Part shown: positions 1-11,200 of the stretch, piece by piece
Layout of the letters: each line of letters begins with the position of its first letter
Numbering within the stretch: the stretch's first letter is position 1
Assembly: GCA_024195265.1 (NCBI GenBank)
Contig: JAJLRJ010000006.1
Coordinates: forward strand, 13,067,139 to 13,131,138
DNA: 64,000 bases
Reading direction: 5' to 3'
DNA from: Dendrophyllia cribrosa
Taxonomy: Eukaryota > Cnidaria > Anthozoa > Scleractinia > Dendrophylliidae
Made by a program: the position numbers and the translations under genes
Notes under the pieces: generated by a model
Database searches by the model: none
Told to the model about the DNA's origin: nothing
What the model saw: only the letters and a program-made list of their open reading frames with translations

Positions 1-912
1 AGAAAGCAAAGCTGGTAAATTCCACATTTTCTTTATGTTTGCTTGGCATGGCAAAGATGAGCAAATATGAGATGTGCTTGGGGTAGCAAAGATATAGTAA
101 ATTTTCGCGCAGATGCATAATTACACCACATTTGCACACAATTTGCACGCGAGCAAAGATATATGTTTACATTCACCTTACACCCAGTGCAAATTTGGTT
201 CAAATTTAGAGGCCCAAATTTGCTACATATTTGCTCAATGTGCAAACTTGAGTAAATTCATTTTTTCGTCCAGTGTATAGCGGATGGCTAATTCACGTGA
301 GAAAATGATACAAAATGCCTGTTAGCCTCGAGGCGATTGACTGTTTTTCACGGTAGTTCGTTTTCAACTTTTGTTTCGACCTTTTATTCTACCCATGCAC
401 AATTTACTAAAGTTAGTTCTCTTTTTTATGTCACAAGATGAGTTCATTTTATGACAATATGGCTTGTTTATCGTTCTCTTGATGGTATATATAAATAGGC
501 TTGAGTTTAAATTGATGGCTTAGCACAGTATACCCATTTGAGCCTTGACGTGTTCAGACGCAACTGAAAATCCCTTCCGAACTATTTTCGATCACAAAGC
601 TCCCTCCGACAATAAGTCCCCTTCGAAGATAAGCCCACGAAAAAAACCCTTTTGGAAAAATATAAGCCCAGCGCTTATTATCGGAATTGTACGGTAGCTT
701 GTGTCAATGTTGCAACGAAGGGCATTCATTAAGTTCGCTGTCGCTCAGTAGCTTTGAGAGGTTTTTGTGGAATTTACTGCTCTGCTTTGAAGTCAAGAAC
801 AATCAATCAATCAATCAATTAACTTTATTTAAACACGGTGAAACGGCTCAGTAAAACTGGTTTTCAGACATGCCGTGCACTTAAATATAATCTAATCTAA
901 ATGATAACAAAA

Positions 913-965
<53 letters not shown>

Positions 966-2167
966 GCAAAACTGCTACACTATACTGGTTTAAATAATAA
1001 GATCACTTCTTTGAGAATATTAGATCAAACTAAACGCGTCGACCGATTACGTTCGATGGATGTCAGGAACATCGAATTCAATCACGATTAGCGTATCATA
1101 TTTTGCTTTGAGTCATATGAAGTTTTTATAATTCAAATTTCGTTCCGTTCGACTTTGCTCATCAATGTGATACTCTCGCAAAATTAGTAGAGTCGGTCTA
1201 GAAATCTCGGTGATCTCAAAAGAGCATGTCGCTACCCGGAACTGGTTCGACCTCGTCTGAAATAGAAGTACGTCTCGGAGTTTCCAACTCAGATCAGTAA
1301 AAAACCTGGATCTCGCGGGAGTATCGCACGTGGCACTGGTTTGTTTGTGTTACTACAGCGAAAACCGCCATACTAACGAACCATATTGAAGAGTCCTTTG
1401 TAAATGAAATGCTACTTAATCAAGCGTTGTTTATTCAGTGATAAGCGCCGTAAATAATATAAGTCTTCATTTAAAAACAAGTGTGATCGGCGCCTCGACG
1501 AGTCTCGGATTTGACCAATCGCTACCTCTCTTATACATAGAGTATATACCTTGTCGTTTTAAATGTTTACCAAGAATAGTTTTGTATTAGTTAGGGCAGA
1601 TATTAGTAAGGCTTTATTACAATATCCAGTTATTGTTACTATCTTCAGTCTGTATCTTGTTCGACTTGCCATCTGTCCAACTCCTCGCCATCTCGCACTA
1701 TGTAAAACGTGTTTCCCATGGTTACAGACTCGATACAATGTTATCACTGTGATACATTTTCCCACAGTTTGAAAGTTGGGAAAATACGATTTGTTTATAA
1801 TTTGTTTGATATTTGTTGTATTTGTTGTCGTGGGTGACCAATTTCTCTCCGTGTTGCCGCTACGCCATGCCTTTGTATCCTGTCACACTACTGGTTTAAT
1901 GGATCACTGGATTGATTTTAATCAAAAGCGTTTTCATTTTGCATAATTAAACGACATCAGACAAAAAAGAACAAACAATTGTTTAACAAGCAAACACCCA
2001 ATAGACAAGCAAAATGAAGTCACGCTTCATTAGGGTTAGGCGACTTGAAACCAACTGCATGATATATTCCTTGAATCAATTCGACCAGGACTGAAACAAC
2101 GGCATCGATCGAATTAATGCCACTTGCTAGCCAGTTGCTGGATTTTTTTATCTAATTGCTAGCGATA
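1..2167. other. Upstream flank of unit A
   Basis: No exon of the synthetase family and no convincing gene. Contains an AATC run near 805-820 with LINE-tail character, a (TA)n run near 913-962 and AT-rich unique sequence. If a promoter lies here it is not recognisable by eye. Confidence 0.5.
913..962. repeat. (TA)n microsatellite
   Basis: About 50 bases of uninterrupted TA. Confidence 0.95.
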
Positions 2168-2272
2168 ATGGGGTTGAAAAGCAAAATCGCCGACGTTGAC
2201 ATTCCACAAGACATTTCGTGGTCACAGTTCGTGTTTCATAACTTTGAAAACTATGGGAACAGGACTGCAATA
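2168..2272 (+). CDS. Unit A exon 1 (module 1 N-terminus)
   Basis: 35 codons starting [10 protein letters not shown] and ending in AI, followed by gtaagt. It matches the first exons of the units at 25606, 42898 and 57722 in length and in the pattern I-P-x3-(S/T)-W/Y...(Y)-G-x-R/K-x-A-I. Phase 0. Confidence 0.85.
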
Positions 2273-5200
2273 GTAAGTAGAATTTTAGAACTTAATTCTT
2301 CATCCATAAAAGGTTCGTTTCTAGGTATAGCGGTATGGCATAGCTACGTCTCTCTCCGATTTTCTAATGGATGTTTATATGCGCTACTGAATTCCGTCAG
2401 CCATCAAGAACGACTCAGTTCTAAAGCAACACACGACAATAAGTCAAGACTTCGATAAGTAAATACATTTGACTTATGATTTGACGTCCTATCGGAATGG
2501 ACTTAAATTGCTAGCGTCTAGTACACGGCATCGTGTAACTATAAACCACTGGTAAGAAATTCTTGTTACTGACGAATGAAAAACGGTTCTTCTTTATCGC
2601 AAGTATTGTGCTCATTTCACAGTGGAGTTGTACACTTTTAATTCCCAATTAGTACGTAAAACACTAAAGTGCTAATTAAGCACTGTTTGTGTTACCTTAG
2701 GCAATGTTACCATGGCGATACGTGTCGTTCGCGCTGTTATAGCTTGTATGTTTTGACTGTTTTGATTTCGCTGTGTTGTTTTAGTGCCTTATTTGTAATC
2801 GCGAAAACATTATAAATTTTTACTATGCAAATACCCTACATCAAACAACAATATCATGAAAGCAAACACACGTTATGATTTCATCTACAGACCAAAAAGT
2901 GGGAAACGTCTCTAAAAGAATGGCATTGTAGGTGTCGTTAAGATTGCACTTTGGGGGAAATAGTGGTGAAAAACAATGCTCCCTTTATATGTTGTGTTTT
3001 AATTGAATTTTCCTTTGTCTTCTCTGTCACGTATTTTAATTATAAGATTTGGCGATGAATGCGAGACAAAGCAGAATAGATAGCTGATTTAGTGCATCAC
3101 TACTAGAAATAATGACATAAATGGTACCATGCAAAAGTACTGCTGAAGAGGTTTCATTTGAATGGTTACAACATAGGATTTCATCCACAGACTCAAAAGT
3201 TGGAGCAAATGGTACCATGCAAAAGTACTGCTGAAGAGGTTTCATTTGAATGGTCACACCATAGGATTTCATCAACAGACTCAAAAGTTAGAACAAATGG
3301 TACCATGCCTGAAAGTACTGCTGAAGAGGTTTGATTTGAATGGTCACACCATAGGATTTCGTCCACAGACTCAAAAGGTGGAACCACACTACATGTCTCC
3401 ATAATTGACTCTGGGATTGAATGGGTTAATTTTCATTTGGAAACAAAATAAAACCAAACTCTCAGCCTCGAAGTTCTTAATATTCTCATTTATTTGAAAG
3501 GCACGAAAATGTCTCAGTTATTCGTTTTCACTGCTACAACTCACTGCACGAGCCTCGCGTCCTATCACTGAATCTCTAAGGAGTTTTCCTATCCTTTCAA
3601 GCGGTTGTATCTAGAGAAATTCTCCCGTCAGTTTTATTTCGACGCTGGCTCATTTGACTGAGCGTATCATCGTGGCTGATTTTCCCCACCCTCCTCCCAT
3701 TCAGCGATGTCGGCTATCTCAACCATTTAGCCCCACAATCTATGCTTTATGCAAAATGTTCTGCCCACATCTTAAATAAGCATAAGTCATAGAGTGCCTT
3801 TTAAATGAATGTAAATTTATTGCTATAAATTTATTACTATCCACATCAGCTTTAATTGTAGTACATGACATGCAACCAAAGCAAGCAAGAAATTGCCATA
3901 AGAATATTTCTAGTGAAAATAGCTGCAAAGCAAGTATACTACATGAATTTAAGGGCGCGTTTATTTTGGACATATTCTACCCATTCCAAAAACAGAATAC
4001 CTTAAAATATTGCACCTATTCCTCTCGTAAAATATGGAAATGATATTGTTTTTGCACCATTTTCAGTTAGTTTATTACGAGAATTTTATTTTTCTTCTAG
4101 TGTTTAAGAGATTTCCTAAAGTCTGTGTAAAGTTTGATAAAAACAATTAATAGGTTCTTTTTAGCAATCATTGACATTCAGATTGTTTTTGAACATATTT
4201 GTAATACAAAAACTTCAATCTGTGATTTTCTTATGTCGGTCCAACTATCAAATATTGATACAATTAAATTAGAAGTTTTTACATTAGATACAATTTGTTG
4301 TTTTATTATTTTGTTTTAATTTTTTGTTTTCCAATCCTTTAGGTCGACGGACCAACTGGTCGCTCTTATAGTTTCCAACAGCTAACGGCGTTGACCAAAA
4401 AATGCGGCTCTGCTCTTACGAAGAAAGGCTTCAAAAGGGGAGACGTATTCGCCATATTGCTCCCTAACATGCCAGAGTATCCCATAATTTATTATGGCGT
4501 CATTTCTATTGGAGGAACAGTGACAACAATGAACCCTCTGTACACAGAGGACGAAATAACACACCAGCTTCAAGATGCAAGTGCCAAACACATTATAACA
4601 ATACCACTATTTGCCGAGAAAGCGAAGCAAAGCGCTTCAAAAGTCGGCATCGAGACTGTTTACGTCGTCGGCGAGGCCGACGGCTGCGAACCATTCACGG
4701 CCTTACTTGGGGACGATGGCGAAGATTTTCCGGAGAATATCGAAGTTAACTCGAAGGATGACGTCGCTTGCTTGGCTTACTCCAGTGGAACCACGGGTTC
4801 TCCGAAAGGGGTCATGTTGACGCATTATAACCTGATCGCAGATGCCTCAATTGTTACTCATGAACGATTTTTGTGGATGAATGAAAATCCCATGGTTCTT
4901 GGACTCCTGCCATTTTTCCATGCTTTTGGACAGATTAACTCCTTGTCGTGTTCTCTACTCAAAGGCGGGACTGTTGTGTGTGTGCCGAAGTTTGAGCCAG
5001 AGTCTTTTCTCAAGATAATGCAAGAGTACAAGGTTTGTCCATAGGCATTCTCAGACTCAGCCTTTTTGCAAGGGGGAGGGGGAAAAGAGGGGGGGGGGGG
5101 GGGTCCATCGCGTCCGAAATAAGCCATTCAAGACAGTTCAGTTACACAGGTATTCAATGACAACCCATGTGCATGTCACGTTCAGGAAGGAAACATTTAT

Positions 5201-8200
5201 TGAAGTGAATGTCAACTACACAAAATAGTACCAACTTCCCGTTTCTCGTTTTCGCATTGAAATAGTCTGCTCCATTCTCGATTTTTTTTTTGATTCTGTT
5301 TTCAATTCTCATTAATCTTTCTCGGAAAGGAGGGTCCGGAACCTCTGGAAATCTCCCCTGGGTATAATCCCCCGGAAACTGATTCAGTTTTTGTGTGCAT
5401 GATTTAGTTGATTATACCGTCACCCGACTCGTCTACAAAATATTAGCATGTATAGATCGGTTGGCCAGATTTTATAGGCTTTTTGTGACATTTATACTTA
5501 CATTTTACCTAAAGAGCCTTGTGGCTTAGGAGCTAGAGTTGTAATCCGAAGGCTCCCGTCAATTCCTTTACTGGGCATATTCGTTTCTTTATTCTGCAGC
5601 AGTACTTTCCTGTGGTGCTGTTTATTATGCTGTACAAGGCGGTTCTAACTTTTGAGTCTGTGGATAAAATCCTAAAGTGTGACCATTCAAATGAAAGCTA
5701 TTGAGCAGCACTTCATTGTGTACAAACAGTTCAAACCTTTGAGTCTTTCAAGTAAAAAATACTGAAGAGTACTTTTTTATGATTTTACTTTCGGTACATG
5801 AAGGTGATTAAACTCTCGTATAGTGTCATATATTCGAGATTTGATTTTTCTAAACTGGATTTTTTTACAACACTCCTTTTAGAGCTGAACTTTGGAAATC
5901 TTTAGGAGCTAACAATTTAATGAAACCTTATTTTTATTTTCCAGGTCTCCCATGCGGCTCTTGTGCCTTCTACGTTGTTGTTCTTAGCCAAGAGTCCGCT
6001 GGTCGAGCAGTTTGACTTGTCAAATTTGAAGGATGTTTCATCTGGTGCAGCCCCACTCGGTGAGGAGCTATCAAAAGCCCTGACGGCGCGCATTCCGTCT
6101 ATCCAGTGGTTGAGACAAGGTGAGAAGTTTGAGTTATTTAAGTCTCAGTGGACGAAATCCTACAATACGACCATTCAAGCGATGCTCTTATCATTTTTTA
6201 CTTGTGGTTCTGTTTACTATGTTATATACAAGGTGCCGAGTGGTTGTAACGTCTAAGTCTGTGCATGGATGGAAACATCAAATGTGATACGTAATCGCAT
6301 AAAACCAGTCTTGCTTAGTACTTTCTATGATGTTGTTTATAACGTTGTATAAGGTGGTGTTGGGTTTTAAGTCTGTGGATGAAAGTGTGACCATTCAAAT
6401 GAAAGCTATTGAGCAGTACAAGTTTTCTGTGGTACTGTTATTATGCTATACTAGGTGGTTCTAACTTTTGAGTTTGTGGATAAAATCCTAAATTGTGACC
6501 CTTCAAACGAAAGTTATTGAGCAGTTTTTATCCTGTGGTGCTGTTTATTATGCTGAACAAGGTGGTCCTAACTTTTGAGTTTGTGGATGAAATGCTGAAG
6601 TAAGTGACCATTCAACTGGTACTGCATGATTCAGAAACTCTTCACATTTCTTTGTTTGCTTGATTTAAGTTTGACCACTTGGCATATGTGGTTTCTTGAT
6701 CTTAATTTTACGGCATTGTTTTAAAAAAAACGTTTTGGTGGCAAAAAAAAAATATTAAAAAAAAAACGTTCTTGGTGGCACAAATATTAAAAAAACTAAT
6801 TTCGCCATATTTTGGTTAGGTTACGGTATGACTGAACTAAGTCCTGTAAGTCACGCTACGCCGTGCGATGACAACATCAAATACGGATCGATTGGGATCC
6901 TGCTGTCAAATCTGGAGTGTAAGGTAAGTAACGCAATAAGAATATGCAACTTAGCTACGATGATGACGCGACGGTGACGACGATCAAGACCGTCACGGCG
7001 ATGATAAATATTATGATGTCACGCAGATATTATGATGCCACGCAGATTTTGCTGTGTTTTGGTCAAAATACACTAAATATATGACAAAGTGCCTTTGCTC
7101 AAACATAAAATTGCTTTTAGAACACCAAGAAGATAATATCAAGTGATTTCTTCAAGGAAGAACAAACCATAATGAGTTTTTCTGCGATTTTTCCACGACT
7201 CTTGGGAGGAACTTGAAAAAATTGGCCAGTTTTTTCAAGTTGCAATCCATTTCCATCCTGGCCATCCGCAGCCAAAGATAACGAATACTAGTTTCTGTGC
7301 ACTGATAGAGTATTTGTTAACAAAACTGGACCATTATTTTAAGGTTCCATTGAAACAAATACGTTTTTTGGCTTTTCAGAGTGATACGAAAATTAGGTGA
7401 CAGTGTCTCTTTAAAAGCAAGGCCAATGAATGTTAATGGCGCAAAGGCGGACTCAGGCCTATATGTTACCTTCGCAGGTTGTCAACATTGAAAATGGGAC
7501 AGAACTTGGCCCAAATGAAGACGGAGAAATCTGTGTAAAGGGCCCTACTGTTATGAAAGGTAAGACGCCGTAAGACTGTGAATTAATTCTGATCGTTGAC
7601 GCCCCTCCGTTCCTGTCAGTTTAACTTCCTATATTGACTGCTCTTGGAAATCTCTTTGGCTGGAAAATTTGATTTTGCAAAGCTTTCAAAAAATATTACG
7701 TGAAGGGAGAGCATGTCTTGATGGAGTTTCATTTGAATGCTGCTTAAAAGTAAGGACTATCTTTCAATCAATAAGAAGCTGATAGTTTTAAAATAGCTAT
7801 CGTATTTAGGTCCATTCCACACTACTAAGCGTCGTTCAATAGGACAATGATCCGTACGGACTAAAGGTCGTAACACAATCGTTTGTGGAAGTCTCCGTTT
7901 TTATCCATCCACGCCAAAACGATCGCAATGCGTTTTTTAAACGCTCCACTTCGGGTGGCGTTCTCGAAGTCTCAGTTTTTTTTTCCGTTTTTCATCATTT
8001 TAGTGTAGTTGATGGCCTAAATAATTGTAACCTGGCTCTCTACAGGGAACCCAATAACCCAATTTTCCACAGGGAAGTTAATAACTCGATTCTCCACAAG
8101 ATAAGTAACATTTTGATGCTCCACAGGATACCTGAATAACCCTGAAGCCACAGCTCAGACAATTGACAGCGATGGTTGGCTTCATACAGGAGATATCGGA

Positions 8201-11200
8201 CATTACGACGAAGATGAAGATTTCTTTATTGTTGATCGACTCAAAGAACTCATCAAGTACAAGGGATTCCAGGTATTGCAGTGAAACCTCCATGTGCGAC
8301 CACCCCTCTAAAGCGACCACCTTTCCTAAGTGACCACCTCTCCTAAGCGGCCACCTCTCCTAAGTGACCACATCTCCTAAGCGACCACCTCTTCTAAGCG
8401 ACCACCTCTTTTAAGTGACCACCTTTCCTAAGTGACCACCTCTCCTAAGCGACCACCTCTCCTAAGTGACCACCTCTCCTAAGAGACCACCTCTTCTGAG
8501 CGACCACCTCTCTTAAGTGACCACCTCTTCTAAGTGACCACCTCTCCTAAGTGACCACCTCTCCTAAGCGACCACCTCTCCTAAGTGATCACCTCTCCTA
8601 AGTGACCACCTCTCCTAAGTGACCACCTCTCTTAAGTGACCGATCTCTTCTAAGTGACCACCTCTCCTAAGTGACCACCTCTCCTAAGTGACCACCTCTC
8701 CTAAGCGGCCACCTCTCCTAAGTGACCACATCTCCTAAGCGACCACCTCTTCTAAGCGACCACCTCTTTTAAGTGACCACTTCTCCTAAGTGACCACCTC
8801 TCCTAAGCGACCACCTCTCCTAAGTGACCACCTCTCCTAAGTGACCACCTCTTCTGAGCGACCACCTCTCTTAAGTGACCACCTCTTCTAAGTGACCATC
8901 TCTCCTAAGTGACCACCTCTCCTAAGCGACCACCTCTCCTAAGTGATCACCTCTCCTAAGTGACCACCTCTCCTAAGTGACCACCTCTCTTAAGTGACCG
9001 ATCTCTTCTAAGTGACCACCTCTCCTAAGTGACCACCTCTCCTAAGTGACCACTTCTCCTAAGTGACCACCTCTCCTAAGCGACCACCTCTCCTAAGTGA
9101 CCACCTCTCCTAAGAGACCACCTCTTCTGAGCGACCACCTCTCTTAAGTGACCACCTCTTCTAAGTGACCACCTCTCCTAAGTGACCACCTCTCCTAAGC
9201 GACCACCTCTCCTAAGTGATCACCTCTCCTAAGTGACCACCTCTCCTAAGTGACCACCTCTCTTAAGTGACCGATCTCTTCTAAGTGACCACCTCTCCTA
9301 AGTGACCACCTCTCCTAAGTGACCACCTCTCCTAAGCGGCCACCTCTCCTAAGTGACCACATCTCCTAAGCGACCACCTCTTCTAAGCGACCACCTCTTT
9401 TAAGTGACCACTTCTCCTAAGTGACCACCTCTCCTAAGCGACCACCTCTCCTAAGTGACCACCTCTCCTAAGCGACCACCTCTCCTAAGCGACCACCTCT
9501 CCTAAGCGACCACCTCTCGGAGTAAGCGACCACCTCTCGCAAGCGACCACCTCTCCTAAGCGACCACCTCTCCTAAGCGATCACTTTCAACTCTGGTAAT
9601 TTGTAGACAGGCTAACTTAGACCATCGCTAATTTTCATACCAAGGAGACTTACAGTGGAACTTAGCGACTTCTCTCTATACCTTTCAGGAGTAGAATATA
9701 TCTGTGGATAGGGGATTTATTTAGTTTCTAAATAAACTAGGGTGCTACATCAACTGAATTGTTTAATTAATCTCTTTACGGGTGACCAATTCACATAATC
9801 AGCCAAGTTGATACCTTTAAATATTGTACAATTTCAAGTTATGCTGCTTTGGAATTGAACTTATACAGATTCTTATTGTTTATTGTCTTATTCTTATTCT
9901 TATTGATGGTTATTGTTTTCACGGGACTTCGGCGAGTATAAACAGCGCAATCATTTCGTTGTTCTAATCAGTTTATGCTGATCAGTCAATTCCAGCAGCG
10001 CCCAGCCCCCCCCCCCCCCCCCCCCTCCCCCCGGCCCCCGGCATTAGATGGACATTTGCTGACGTTCGAATCCCGGAGGGGTAGAGTCTAAATGCTATTG
10101 CTCAGAAGGAGGTCGGACACCTTTATGAGAATATATAATGTAAGAACCAGATTAACTACCCATGACCCTAAGTCTGACTGGTTAGCTTTTAATTAGGGTT
10201 AGGGTTAGCAGGTAATATAGTTCAATTTAAATCGAATTGACGCAAGCAGTTCGATAGTGTTGTGGTCGTGTAGGCTCTCTAACAATCTAGATACTGCCTG
10301 AGGTCACAGGTTCGAGCCTTGGTGGGAACTTTAGACTTTCTTTTCTACAGTTAAAAAATTATTGAACATAAAATTCCAAGTGTTGACACTACGTCATATA
10401 ACTCTCAATAAGGTTTCCGACCTCCTTCTGAGTTATAGCAGGTATTTAACATTCAAATGTTTTCGACCTTTAAGAATCCTGGCTCCATTTCGGACAACAA
10501 ATGTGCCGCGAACTTGCTCTAATCCGCGGTCAACAGAGGAAAACTGAGGGAAAGCACTTCTCTTCAAATAACTTTTGGATGAGTCTAGATTGAAATAATT
10601 TTCCTTCTTTATTTACTATACACCGGGACTTTTGCACAGCTTTTTCCCCGCCATGGGGCATTTGCCATTTTTTTTTTCACAAAATGCTAATGTCCAGGGT
10701 TTGCCCCCGGGGGACATGGGCACTGCTGGAATAGGACTGATGCATTATCGTAATTGAAACAACTAAAACCTCACGCCCCATATTTTTATCTCTCCCTAGG
10801 TTCCTCCAGCTGAGCTCGAAAATATCCTCATTTCTCACCCAGCCATACTAGACGCTTGTGTGATCGGAGTCCCGGACCCCAGGGCTGGCGAACTGCCAAA
10901 GGCTTACATCGTGCGAAAGCCAGATGAAACCATCACAGAAGAAGAGATAGTTAAATTCGTTGAAGAGCGGGTAGCACCGCACAAGGCATTAAGAGGGGGC
11001 GTGCAATTCATCGATAACATACCAAGATCTCTGAGCGGAAAGATACTTCGTAGGCAGCTCAAAGAGATGATGAAGGCTGAGATGCAAAACTTTGTTGAAG
11101 ATAGAGCAAAGGAGAATGAGGAGAACGTGCTCAAGAGTAAATACCCGGATGTAGAGATCCCGGATGACCTCTCGTGGACAGAGTTTGTTTTCCAACATTT

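Noticed and set aside
2156..2167. Upstream in-frame extension of unit A exon 1
   Set aside because: It would begin at TTG, directly after an in-frame TAA at 2153; the ATG at 2168 aligns with the starts of the paralogs.
3036..3402. Repeated frames with [13 protein letters not shown] text
   Set aside because: Translations of the T1 tandem repeat; the same text appears at 32514-32705 and 33600-33649 with the repeat.
5563..5577. ccgtcaattccttta, identical to a universal 18S rRNA site (minus sense)
   Set aside because: Only about 15 bases match and the flanks are not rRNA-like; chance match.
8296..9590. Regular short repeats that might suggest a CRISPR array
   Set aside because: Units are contiguous 17-mers without unique spacers, in an intron of a eukaryotic gene; it is a minisatellite.
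10190..10210. ttagggttagggttag, telomere-like
   Set aside because: Fewer than three units; too short to call an interstitial telomere. A similar fragment near 2030 is shorter still.
10262..10318. A functional tRNA gene
   Set aside because: Box A and B are present but acceptor and anticodon stems do not close convincingly; kept as SINE-like only.
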